Shown here: piece by piece, positions 29,450-41,900 of the stretch
Layout: each line of letters starts with the position of its first letter
How positions within the stretch are numbered: the stretch's first letter is position 1
NCBI RefSeq assembly: GCF_031877795.1
Contig: NC_133954.1
Location: forward strand, 10,259,466-10,323,465
Length of the DNA: 64,000 nt
DNA from: Strix aluco
Lineage: Eukaryota > Chordata > Aves > Strigiformes > Strigidae
Direction: 5' to 3'
Position numbers and translations under genes: made by a program
Notes under the pieces: model-generated
The model's database searches: none
The model's input: only the letters and a program-made list of their open reading frames with translations
Told to the model about the DNA's origin: nothing

Positions 29450-30836
29450 CTAGTCGTGGTTGTTCGCACCTTGTCTTTCCATCACCCCAGGCCCCCGTTT
29501 CAGTCTCAACTGCCTACAGAGACACCCAGAGAGTAAAGTGCAGAGGCCAACTAAGGGTTTTGCAAACAAAATTCACCATCCCTGCTCTCCAGAACAGGGC
29601 AGTGGAAGTTCAAGTGCACTCAAGGCAACAGTTAACAGTTGGCCTTGAGAGCAGAGGCATTGTCTCACCCTGTGAGAGTTAGAATTTATAAACTGAACCT
29701 GTCCACCCACCGACTGCCTGGAGAAGCAGTAAGAGCACCCCAGAGGCTGAGCTGCAGGCAGAGGGGATCATTCCAACAGAAGAGTGAGCAGCCTGTCACT
29801 GAGGGTTTTGTTATGCTTTTAATTAACATTGGAAACACATAAGGCATATGGTAACATTAGACAGAGGAGCATTACACATTATAGTCATGTAAACAGCATT
29901 GGCACATTTGCTTTCTGTCCAACTTGGTTACACGCACAAAGCAGAATATATTTTTTAAACAAAGGCTTTCCATGTGTCTGGAGGATGAGTATCACTCGTA
30001 TCACGTATCAGCAAATCAACACAACTCAGACAGTACAGACCAGACCGTATGTTGCAAGAGGCTCAGAGTCTAACGCATTTCACATCACGCTCATGTACTT
30101 GCCCCTCACGCTTTGCCATCACCAGGGCTTAGCACGCTGGAGACCTCATTAGGCAACAAGAGTGGTTTTATACCTATGATAGCAGCTGTAAGTGGGCCAG
30201 GATCCTGCACCAGTTAAAACCCGAGGCCCACAGTGCTTCTCACGTCTCCCTGGTCGATGAACTCTGGTTTAACACAGGTGTCCGAAATGCAATGTACAGC
30301 TGAACTCCTTCCCCACCTCGAGGTACATGGCAGAGGTCGTGCTCCTCTGCGCAAGCTGGGGCTGCTTCTGCTCCCTTCCCCTTCTGCAGTTCCTTAGCAC
30401 GCAACACAAGTGAACTCGAGAGAAACCAGAGTGAAAAACGTGACAAAAGCTGCCTGGTGATAGCAAAGGAGTCGCATCTTGTCCAGGCCCCGTCGTACCA
30501 GCCTGGGAAGGCGACTGCAGGAGTGACAGGAGCGGCCCTGGCCCAGGCACCCCATGCCGAGCAGCCCCCGGCAACGGGCAGGGCCGGGGCCGCCTCACGC
30601 TTCCCCCTTGGACTCTGCACAGCCCAACCTTTGGGTCAGACAATCACTAAAATAAACATTAAATTGCACTCTGAGAGCTGGAACAGCACAGGCAATTGAA
30701 GCACAGGAACCTCCCACTTCCCCAATAGCAGGACTTCACCCTAAACAGTTAAGCAACATTGAGTGGAATGATTTTTATCCCGGGGTTTTTGTTTGTTCTC
30801 TGCTTTGGTCCTTAGTATACAAACGTGCTGGTTAAC
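29450..30836. other. Tail-to-tail interval between the RBM43/DTX3L-like gene and VAT1
   Basis: No coding sequence is seen. The stretch 29810-30200 is AT-rich and resembles 3' UTR. On the minus strand an ATTAAA at about 29818-29823 could serve a longer VAT1 transcript. Confidence 0.45.
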
Positions 30837-33800
30837 TTTATTGAATTAAGACACTTGGAAGTTGTTTTACATTGGTTCTATACTTATTGGCCCATGAAAT
30901 GTTTGTCCATTAAAAAAATAATAGTACAACAAAACCAGAAAACAACCAACCACAATCGCCCAGAGCAGAGCACTGATCAGCGAGGCAGTGGAGAGCAAAG
31001 TTATGTTTAATCTTGGTCTTTCTGTAGAAAACATTGTTGCTACCAAGGAAGATAAACCAGTCAGTGCTAAACTCTAACAGATAGTCACTGCTCAGCGCTC
31101 CTGCCCTGATCAGGGCTTCAGGAAGTTGTAGGTAGATACGTGAGCAGCTTCCCGAAGAGAGTCAGGAGCTGGGATTGTTCCCCGAGAGCCAAGGGGGGGG
31201 CAGCAGATAAAGCCTCACTCGAGGACTAGCCAGAGCCCAACAGCTGCCCTGGGGGAGACCAGGGCTCTGCCACGTCTCCTCCAGACCAGGGGGCCCTGGA
31301 GAGGCTGCAGTGAGGGACAGGGAGCGTCTCCTTCACAGCGAGTCAACTACATCAGCGGCGTTCACAGAACAGAGCTAGCAGGAGGCAGAACAGGTTTTTG
31401 GCAATACTTTGAAAGGCCAGAATGGAAAAGGCTCCAGTGACTTCCTAGTCCTCACAGGCATGTAGAAGAAGGCACTGAGATAGTGTTTTCCGTGGTGTGG
31501 CGCAGGGCAGCACGTCGGGGTGTCCTGCGGGAAGCTGCGGGACTCCCGCTCTCCTCCCCCGCGCTGCACCGCGAGGGACCGACCGCGGGAGCCCGGGAGC
31601 CAAGGCCCGAGTAAGGCACTGAGCACGCGCTTGGCCGAGGAAAGCAAGGAGGGGATGTTACTGTGAAACACAATTTGATAGTGTTCCCCTTCACAAGTGT
31701 GCAGAGACTGAAGATGTGCAGGGCCATGTGCCGTTGAGCACGCTGCTCTTTCATCAAGGTGAAGACCAGTTTCTTGGAGGAACGGGTCCAGACTTCCCAT
31801 TTCAGCAATTTACAGTCCTTCTGTTGTCAGACCTGGTAAAGCAGCATTAGACACGGTTGGATTTAATCTAAATTAGCACGACAGGGCAGGTTGAAAGGAG
31901 AGGCAGCAAGATTTTGGATTCAGAAAGGTTCAAAGTTGTGCTTGTGAGTTTCATCAGACCATGTTTATGAAGTTCACGTATCAAGTGCGAGAGATGGACT
32001 GACAAGGATCTGACAGGGCTCCAGCCCTCCTCGGAGGTCGCAGGGAAGGGGGTTGTTTTGGTGCTTAAAGGTAGCCAGGACAAGTGCCGGAGAGGCTGTG
32101 CCTACGCATTGCTAAAAGGCGGCAGGACTGGGGACTGAGCCCAAGCACAAGCTGCACCGACAGACAGGGCCCTGCTGGAGGCTGGAGCTGGCAGGGGAAG
32201 GGCCACACTCTGCACCAGCACAGGTACCCCCAGCCCCGCGCTCGGCTGCTCGGAGCAGAGGGGCCTCGCACCCTTCCCTCCCCAGGGTGGGTTCAGCAGC
32301 ACTCCTGGCAGCAAGGTGTTGCTCCTGGAGCCCGAGCTCTTCCATAACGGGCGGCTCTTCTTGGCACCCTCTCGTTTACCTTTTCAAATCCAAAAATGAA
32401 GCTTAAAAGCCCGCAGCACCTACAGTCCGTGACAAAGCCTAAAGCAAGCACAAACAGCACCACAGTCGCTCAGGGCTGAAAACAGGGTCCAGCAGGAAGT
32501 GGGGGCACCACCCAGGATGTTAAGTGCTCACAGAACTAGGCTTGGGTCTCTGGCACAGCCACATTTCCAGATGCATGGAAGAAAAGAGGAAGAGAAACCG
32601 AGTTCTGGTCTGGGAGGAGCACCCCAGGCAGCTCCTAAACCCTCGGTGCTGGAAGAGAGCCCAAGGTCCCAAGACTTGCAGTGTCAGGGGAAGAAGAGTC
32701 AAGCCCTACGGCAGCACTGAACCAGGAGGCGAGAGCTGGTTTGAGTGGATACCTGACGAGCTAGCTAGAAGAGAATGGAACGCACAATTTAAACTGCTCA
32801 AGATGCCCGGGCCGAGGGGCTCGACAGAGAGCTGGGCAGTTCACCGCCTCCACCAGTGTGGTGGCGATGGCGTTACCGAGCGGCGTGCCACAGAAGCAGG
32901 CTCACAGGACTGCTTCTTGCAAGATGCTTCCCAAACTGCAACACCTCCCCAGCGCACAGGGCACAGCACAAAGCGAGCAGTAACAGGGGCTTATTTTGTT
33001 CCCATCTTGCTGGAGTCCAATTCAACACTGCAGCCCTTGGAAATACAAACACGAGGGTGAAGTTTAGCCTTAACAATACCAGCTTGGAGCCCAACATTAA
33101 TAGAGCACAGAGCCAACATCAATTGTTCCAGTCGTTTGAGACACAGTTGAGTCCTTACGGTCTCTAAAAATCAGACACAGTTTAGATCTCCCTACACAGT
33201 TTGGAATCAGAAAATGGACAAGATCAAGTTACCCAACTGAAACTTTTCTTCTGTATTCAGTCACAGCCCAGCCCAGCCTGTCAGGTTATTTGCCGGCTGC
33301 ACAGAGAAGTGACTGCAAATTAAGTGCAATATGCCATAGACTCCAAAATGCCAGGATGGTTATTTACAAGGCAAAGACAACATGACCTGTTACTATCTGA
33401 CTGGTGTTAGAGGCCAAAGAAAGCAGAGGTGAGGGCGCGGGGTGCTTAGTGTGAGCAGAAGTGTAGCCCGCACTAGAATTAAACTAGGCCAGCTGAGCTT
33501 CTCCTCTGGCTGTTGAGGAAACATCCTAAGTTTGGCTCATTCTCCTGCTGAATGAGCTTCTCAAAGGTGACAGCACAAACGCTTCAGCAGGGCTCACTGT
33601 CTGTGGAGATACTGGGCAGCTGATACAGGATGTCACATCTCGACTTTACAGTGACAGGCTACGCAGTTGTTAACCACCAGCTGCCTGGGAGCTTCAGCTG
33701 CGCTGCCAGAGAAAAATAAGGTTAGTTTGGAAACTCGGTAGAGAAACAAGTGATTAGAAAGGCATACAAAATAAACAGGCTTCAAAACAGAGAGCTAGGG

Positions 33801-33977
33801 CAGGAGGCATATCTGGCAAAGGGTCAGTCACAATGACAGCATGCAAACCTCATCTGAACTTTAACCACGATGTTCTTGCACTGGTGAAGATGGAAGCTAC
33901 TGATCTGTCCATTTCCAGGTCCCAAAGAGATCAGGGAGTTAAACCATGAATTCACAATCTGCACACATATCTTCTTC
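30837..33977 (-). terminator. VAT1: VAT1 3' UTR with AATAAA signal
   Basis: From the VAT1 stop (33978) the minus strand runs without any other gene to TTTATT at 30837-30842 (AATAAA on the minus strand). The surrounding AT-rich sequence looks like a transcript end. The implied 3' UTR is about 3.1 kb. Confidence 0.5.
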
Positions 33978-36900
33978 TTAGTTCTCTTCTTTTTTGGATT
34001 CTTCCTTGGGTGCCTCAGGAACCAGGATGACCTTTCCAACATTCTTCTTCTCTTGCATCTGCTTCATGGCATCTGCCACCTGGAAGCAACAGGAGTCTGG
34101 TGAGACCCACACCCCCAGGCAGCACAGTCCTGCCCCTCCCGGACCCCTCGCTCCCCCCAGACTAGTCCAAGGGCCACCCAGGAGGCAGCTTTCCTGCAGT
34201 CCAAGCAAGTGCCAAGCATTCTGGTGCCTCTGCACAGACACATTTTGGACAGAGCTGGGCAGCTACCCCGGCCTGCCCCGGGAAACTGTCCTCAAGAATT
34301 CACAGAGACCAACCGTCCCGTACGCAGGGACGCTCTGCTGTGCAAACTGTGGAGGAGCGAAGCGTGTGTCACCACAGCTTCCTTTCCAAACAGGGGAGCA
34401 CTGCAGAAACCCAGCCACAGCTGGGACAACGCTTCTACTATCTACATGACCCCAGAACAACACATGTCCAGATTTTTATTATTATTTTTAAGCAAACCAG
34501 CACCTGAGCCAGGCCTGGAATCAACAGTTTTCCTTAAGCATTTGCATCGTCCTAGTTCTCAGGTACTAACACCAAGGGATCGTTACAAAGTCCTTTGCTC
34601 CCCAAGTCCTACCCCAGCAAAGGATTCCCAAGGAAAGAACCTGACTCTGCCTGGACACACAGAAGCAACAACACTGAGCACAGCAGAGCTGCTCCCTTCC
34701 AACATCCTCATTCTGCTTCACTGCCTGGGCTCTCTCTCTCCTGGAAGGGCAGCAGCAACCTTCCCAGCTGTCTGGTTAGTCACAGGGTGCAGACTCGGGG
34801 CAGTCACCCGTCCATAACCAGCCCCTCCATGGGCTGCTGCTGCCCACAGAGCACAGCCGAGCACCTGCCCTGTTCCACAGGGACGCTGTCTGGCATCACC
34901 AGCTCTGTGTACTGGAGCAGAAGAACCCAGCCACTTTACTCCTCCTTAATATCTTAAAAGAAAAAAGGCAAAGGCACTGAATGCCTCCAAACAGATGGTT
35001 ATTAAACATTCGCAACAGCTCAGCCCCCATTAACAAGGTGCTCACACTGAGCCAGAGCTGGCTGTGAAGAAAACAATTGCCCAGTAATTTCCGAGTGCTG
35101 CCAGCCTCTATGTTAGCTCAGACTCACCTGATCAAAGGGCCACACAGAGTCTATTTTGGGCTTGATCTTGCCTTGACTGTACAGGTTAACCAGCTTGGCT
35201 ACAACACCTCCAACAAGCTCAAATTCTTCATCCATGTATCCAAGGTGGTAGCCACACACAGCCTTGTTATGGTGTAGGAGCTGCAAGGCATTGATGCTGA
35301 ACTGGTTCCACCAGGTTTTAGCCATAGCCATGAGGTTCTTCTTCTGCCCAGTGAGCAGGTTGGCTACCCCTAAAAGGAAAGCAAGCCACAGATGAGCTGG
35401 AATCAACACAACAGGAGAGGCAGTGGGCGTCCCACGTAACAGCTCAGACAACACGCAGGGTAACAGCCGCTCACAGTGACCGAGCACAGAGGTGGGAACT
35501 GGACCACATCAGGATCTGCCCAGTCGACCTTCAATGGAAACAGGTACCTGCCTTGGCCTCAAGATACGCAGAATTTGGATTATCACACCCATATACTGCA
35601 AAAAATGGAACAACTCCTCTCTCAGGAGGGCAGCAGCATCGCAGCTAGACTGGAGCGCTGGCAAGGACGAGAGGGTTCCAGGTCCCGCCCAGCCAGGCCG
35701 GCAGGACAGCACTGCCCTTCCCCTAGAGCCTCTGCAGCAGAGCCCCACTCTGCTCTGCCACAGCGGGACAGCAGCAGCAGCACACTGGTGCAAGGATCTG
35801 GAATCCCACTGGGGGCTGTGTGAGGGCTTTGTCTACGGGACAAAATCACAGTGTTTCAGGGCTGGGGAATGAAGAGATAAGTATTCAGTAGCCTCAAACC
35901 TCATCACCCACACATCCTCTAGAAGAAAAGCAAGGCTCTATTAGTGCTGTGCATTAAGTCAGCCTGGACAAAGCAGCTGTGCCAGCGTTCCTCTGTGAGG
36001 ACATTCCAGCTTCCCCTGCAGGCACCAGCTCATACTCGGAGAGAGATCTTGCGGTGGGAAGGAAAAGCCTTGGAGCCCGTGACCAGAGCTCCTGGGACAA
36101 GGCACAGATCTCACTCCCCTCAGTGCCTCACCCAGGCAAAGCATCCCACAGACCTTCATGAAGTAGCAGAACTGCAACACAAGCAGCGACCAGCGACACA
36201 GCGATGCTCCCTCGCGCGGAGCATTCCCGTGTGGATCCACGCCCGCCCCGCCGTCACACGGTCCCTCCTGCGCAGGAGCTGGGCACACTGCTCACACTTA
36301 CCATACGTGATGAGTTTGCCCATTGGCTTCAACAGGTTAAACGCTTTGGACGTATCAGATCCTCCCAGCGGGTCCAGGACAATGTCAACACCTAGAGGGA
36401 ATTGAAAGGAACTAGAAGTTTCTTTGCACCCGAAAGAAACACAGGACAGCTCTAGAAGTCCCCCACCACACGGTACCTTTGGGAGAGATTTTCCGGACCT
36501 CCTCTGCGTAATCCATCGTTCTGTAGTCAATGGGGTGAGCGACCCCACTCTCCTTGAGTGAATCATGCTTGGAGGCAGATGCTGTGCCAAAAATGGTGAC
36601 ATTCTCTACGGTCTTGCACAGCTGAATGGCAGCAGTTCCCACACCACCTGAAAGCCAGCAGTGAGAAAGACTTGGAAGCAAACAGCCCCAGCAGTCAGAA
36701 AACCCCTGGTTAGGTAAATTATCCCTGCCTGTGCCAGTCGCACAGCGCCGGGAGGGTCTGGAATAAAGGCTCTGCCTGGGGCAGGTGATGCCTGTGACAC
36801 GCTGGGGGAGACCAAGCCCAGCTGCTGGGAAATGGGTTCAGCGTTCGCCAGCGCCCGGGTCCGCGCGAGGCCTGCATCGCTGGCAGGCCACGTCTGGTCA

Positions 36901-38901
36901 GCCCAGCCCCGCTCTGCTTCCTCGGCTGCGCCACCCACTCGGAAGCTGGATGTCGAGACCAGGAGTCTCAGCACAGGCTGGCCAGAATTATTTACCTGCA
37001 GCCATGTGGATGAGGACACTCTGGTTGGGTCTCAGGTTTCCAAAGTCAAACAGGATCATGTAGGCAGTGATGTAGTTGACGAGAAGAGCAGCCGCTTCCT
37101 CAAAGCTCATCCCCTCAGGCATCAGGAAAGTCTGACTGGCCGGCACATTCACCACCTCTTGCCAGAGCCCTGACCTCGCCAGGACCATGACCTTATCGCC
37201 AACCTAAAATCAAACCGAGGACAAGGCGCTCTGACACAAGCTGCAGGCTAGCAGAAGTCGTGACACCCCCGCCCTCGTACGCCAGAGCCAGGTGTGCGCT
37301 GTGCTCCGCAGGGACCGCGGCGCCCCTGGGCTCGGGTGGGCGCCCGTGGCCTGTGCCCAGCGCATCGGGCAAACTGCTCCACAGAGCCTTTCGTCACAGG
37401 CCTGGCCCACGCCAGGAGCCTCGGAGGGACCCGACTGCCAGCTGCCCCCGCAACTGCCCAGACCAACAGACCCCCGGCGAGGCCGGAGGGATGGGGGCCA
37501 TGTCCTGCCGTGCCTGCCCAGGCTGGGAGCAGGAGCCTGAACAGCATGAAGCATTACTGCTGCCCCTTGTAGGGATCATTCTGCCAACAGGCGGGAGGCT
37601 TGGGGCAGGGCTTAACCGGATCAACCCTGGAAAAAGCACATCCAGCCTTAGGAAAACATCCCAGGTCTACGCCTCAGGCCTGGAGTCTGAGGCATCCCCC
37701 AAAATCTGCTCTTATTCCACTGGGCAAGAAACATCTGCTCGCTGCGCAACGGGAGGGAGACGGCAAAGCGCGAAGCAGTTGTATCAGCAGCAGAGAAGGG
37801 GCAGAGCCAAGGCCCCTCTGCTCTCGTCTGTGGGTTTGGCATTTACACTTGAATAAACCAAGATGTTCTCCTGGAGGGGGGGGAATCATCTCTGACACAC
37901 GGGGGTTTTTTGAGACGCTTTGTTTTGCTAGCTGTGCACCCAAGAATCATCTTAGAGCACCGTAACTGCAACAGCCCTAAAACCTAAAGGTCTGGGATAC
38001 GCAGAGCCAACTCCTCTGTCGCCCAAGTCGCCAGAAATGCAGCAGCACAAACCCAGCGAACCTACCCGTGCCCCCCTTGCCACCCCCGGACGGCTCCGGA
38101 CGTTCTGCGGAGCCGCTGCCCCCCGCTCGCGAGGCCGAGGGGTCGGGGTGTTCAGAAACAGCCCCGACACCCCCCAGCGCCCGCCTCGAACGGGCGGGTT
38201 TTGTAGGTTCAACCCACCCGGCGGCCCCGAGGGACGCGGCCGCTCCCAGCTCTCCCCCACCACGGACCCGGCGGCCGCGGCCCTCGGGGGGGCGGCGGGG
38301 ACGGGCCGGACACGTCCTGCCCACGCGGTCCCTTTGTCAGGGGCTTTGTCTGGGGCCCGGCGGGCGGCCCCGGGCAGCGGGTCCCGGCCGAGGGACGGGG
38401 CAGCGGCGGCCGGCACCGGGCCCGACGGGCGGCGGGGGGGGGGGGAGGGGGGGGGGGGCCGGGCGGGGCCGCACCTGCTGGGCGGCGGGGCGGGGCCACC
38501 GCAGTGCGGCGGGGCCGGGCCGTACCGAGCCGTGCCCGGCCGTACCGAGCCGTGCCGGGCCGTGCCGTACCGTACCGGGCCGTGCCGCCCCTCACCTGCC
38601 GGTCGCGGACGCCGTCGCCGAGGGCGCGCACGGTGCCGGCGCACTCCATGCCGGGGCAGACGGGCGGCGGCGGCAGCCGGTCGTACAGGCCCTGCCGCGC
38701 CATCAGGTCGGCGAAGTTGAGCCCGCAGGCGCGGACGAGCACCGAGACCTCCCCGGGCCGGGGGCTGCCGCCGCGCCGCGCCTGCACCTTCACCTTCTCG
38801 TACCCGCCGAAGCCCGTCAGCACCAGCGCCCGGTGCTCGGGCGGCTCGGGGCCGGGGCCCTGCTCGGGGGCGGCGGCGGCCGGGGCCGGCTCGGCGGACA
38901 T
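33978..38901 (-). CDS. VAT1: Synaptic vesicle membrane protein VAT-1 (quinone-oxidoreductase-like MDR protein)
   Basis: Six coding exons in transcript order: 38596-38901, 36996-37203, 36477-36647, 36302-36391, 35128-35369, 33978-34079. They give 372 residues (human 393). A short Pro/Ala/Glu-rich N-terminus leads into the GroES-like domain (RALVLTGFGGYEKVKVQ, ACGLNFADLMARQGLYDRLP). The NADPH-binding Rossmann domain follows (HMAAGGVGTAAIQLC; FGTASASKHDSLKE; VDIVLDPLGGSD). The tail ends KKNVGKVILVPEAPKEESK. As in other zeta-crystallin-like MDR members, I see no catalytic zinc ligands. VAT1 is a cytosolic and outer-mitochondrial/vesicle-associated protein linked to phospholipid transfer and mitofusin inhibition. 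The start lies in a CpG island with ACATGG context. Confidence 0.96.
38421..38586. repeat. G-run and CCGTACCGAG-type minisatellite in VAT1 intron 1
   Basis: Long G-runs occupy about 38427-38459. At 38521-38586, 20-bp units (CGTACCGAGCCGTGCCCGGC and variants, with a 10-bp sub-period) repeat about three times and end directly at the exon 1 donor (38596). Confidence 0.7.
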
Positions 38902-41900
38902 GGCGGAGCGGAGCGGCGGGAGCGGCTGCGGGCGCGGGGCGGTGGCGGGCGGGGAAAAGCCGGGGCGCGGCCGGGGGCGGGGAGGGGGCGGGACGGGGCG
39001 GTCCCGGTCGCGGTCCGGGCCCGGCGGCGGCCGCCCCTGCGCAGCCCGGGGCCCCGGGGGAGGCCCCGCCCCGGGGCCGCCCCCCCGGCAGCTCCGGGGC
39101 CGGTGCGGCGGGAGGAGGCGGCGGGGGGCCCGCACACCCCCCGCCGGGACGCGCGGAGCCGCGGCAGCCGGGGCGTTAACGAACGGACCCTCCCGGGGCC
39201 GCCGCCCCGGCCCGCACCTTCCGTCCCTGACTCCGCACCACCTTTCTCTCGTTTTTTTTATAAATGATTCCTTTCAGGCAAAGAAACTGCGCGCGTCCCT
39301 TCTGGAGACGCGCTCGAGGTGGCGGTTTTGCCGGAGCTCACCTCGCTGAGTTATTGCAGGTTATTGTGAGTAGCCGCTGCCCCTCGCAGGGAGCGTTAAC
39401 GAACGTCTCTGCTGCTCGCAGGGGGCTGAGGCGCGGGCGGCTCACGGACACGAGGCAGGAGCAGAGCTCTAGTCCTGTGACTAAAATAAATAAATAAGGC
39501 GGAGTGCGCAGACAGATCGATGGATCCAGCCTCTCTTCCTGCTCTGAGGCGTCTGCCAGCAGACAGCAGCCCTGCCCTGCCCGGGAGTTCGCTCCTCGGC
39601 TCGTGTCCGCTCCCGCGTCACAACCGCCATCGAGGCTGCGGCTCTGGGCAACCCCCACCGCGCCTCGTCCCTGATAGCCCGCAGCCGCTGCAGGGTGACT
39701 GCTCAAGCACACAAAGCCCCTGAAAAGAAAAACATCCACCCCCCCAAAAGAAAGCAAAGACCACCCGAAGGACAATCAAAACAGGTACTGGGGGAGTTTC
39801 TGGGCCACCGCAGCGCTCTGAGCCCCCAGGCCAAGCCAAAGCGGCACAACGCCTGCCTCGGGCGGGCCGCGAGCGCTGCTGACAGCGATCGACGTCAGCT
39901 CTGGCCCGCGGCTCGGCAAACCCCGGCGCTTCCAGGGGCTCTCTTGGTGACCGCAGCCCCGCTCCTCACGCGCGGGCAGCCCGCAGGCCGAGGCCAGCGG
40001 AGCTGCACACGACCGTGGCCTTGTCCCGCGCTCCAGGCTGGGCCGGGCGGGCTGGGGCTGCTCAGGAAGCGGAGCACAAAGGCAGGAAAGCAGCCAGGAG
40101 GGCAGAGGCCTGGGGCGGGCTGCGCAGCATCTGGCTCTGCAGCGTGGCACGTTTCTGGGTGTTTGGACGGCTGCAGAGGGACGAGGAGGAGGCTCGTGTC
40201 CGGCTGCACGGCAGGACGCAGTCTGGCTTGGACAGTTACTTTACACCTTTGCTGTTGCTCAGCTCTGAGAAATAGAGATGTGCCTTCCTGATGGCTGGGC
40301 ATCTCCCACGCCCAAAATTAGGAAGAAGCAGTCAAAGCATAATCCTCCATCTCCTAGTGCTCTTCTGAGGAGCTTTCCTAGCATTTGTCCTGTGAGTGAT
40401 TTATCTTCACCGTTGTCAGGGCTCCTGTGGTGGATGAAATGTGATGGCTGGGAGGGAGCCCCTATAGACACCTGAGATAAGGGAATGACTCCCAAAGGCT
40501 CAGAAAGGGGGAGATGAAGGCACTGAGTTTTGGGAGTCAGATTCCTCTTCTGCTAGACTTCCCTGGCTGTATGCAGCTCTGAAGCAGATTAGGCAGGGGT
40601 ACTTCTGTGTAGTGGCAGGTCTGTTTGATTGGGCAGGCTGCTCTCGCTGCCTTTGTCTCTTTTGTGCTCCTGAGTCAACCCTTCCTTACCAGCTCAGTTC
40701 AGTAACACTTTCCCTGCAAATCTTACTTTACCCAGTTCAGTTTGTGTTCTGCTGTGGTAGTTTTTCCACTGTGATTAAGCTGCAGGTTTCAGAGGGACAG
40801 TTCTGCCAGAGCGTGGGTGCGGGTGAAGCGCTGCCGTTTGCGGGGGGCAGGCGGGGAGGTGCCGCTGTGGGTGCTGGGGCCGGGCATTGGCAGATCTGCG
40901 ATCCCCAGCACAGCAGAGTGGCTGGTGGCTGCTCCCGGGGATGGGACACTGGCGTGGGATAGCAAGGGCAAGCATTAGCCAGAGAAAACAACATGATTTC
41001 CCAGTGGAATTGGTGCTTACTCCACCAGCACATTTTTCAGCGAGCTTTCCAAATGTGAGCTCGCAGCAGCACGCTGGGGCCTTCTGAACAGCGCTGACTT
41101 GTGATTTACAGCCAGGGGTAGGCACAGGCCACCGAGGAAACTGTTCTGATTATCTCTCTCCCAGACACTCAGCTTTCCAACAGCCCTGCACCTCATCCTG
41201 AGCTCCCTGCCTGCTTTTTCACAGCCTCCAGCTGCTCCCTCTGAGCCCCTGCCAGGGCGTGAGGAGGATGTGCCCACAGCAGGAGCCCTGCCAGCACGCC
41301 CTGCCCGGCGCTTTGTTCCACCTCCCTTTATTTCCACACAGGGCTCTAACAGTCCCTCTGCTCTGCTCTCAAGGACGCCGGAACAATGAACAGGCAGGAG
41401 ATAAGAAGGCCTGGCAGCGGTTTGCTGGTCAGCAGTCAGCTGCCTGTGGGAGCTCGGCCTTGGCCGCAGGGCTCACTCAGGATGTACCCCAGGAGGGCCA
41501 GGCCCACAGAAGCCTTCCCTCACCCTGCGAGGCTGCCTAAGACCCTGCTGGGGCCAGAGGCCGACTGCCCATCCTGGGACATCTCCACACCCGGCCGCAG
41601 GCGAAGCACGAAGCACTCGGAGCTGGTTTCCCGCTCCAGGCTCTGGAAGGGGCTGTGGGGCTGCAGTCGGACCCCACGGGGTGCCGGGGCCCACAGCGAT
41701 GTTTTCGGGGCTGTTTATTTTGGCATCCTGGATCTACAGCAAGTGTTGACCTCGATCCATCTACCTGGGTTTGTTGGGAACTCAGAAGAAAGATGCCTCC
41801 TGCCTCTGTTCTGCCTCTTCCTCACCCGTGTCTGCAGAGCGTTGGGATGCGCGCAGAGGCAGACACAGACGAGATCTCCCAGCTGCATCACACGTATGAG

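Noticed and set aside
38200-38220. A tRNA B-box-like string (GGTTCAACCC)
   Set aside because: There is no A box at the right distance and no cloverleaf. It lies in VAT1 intron 1 near its GC-rich part.
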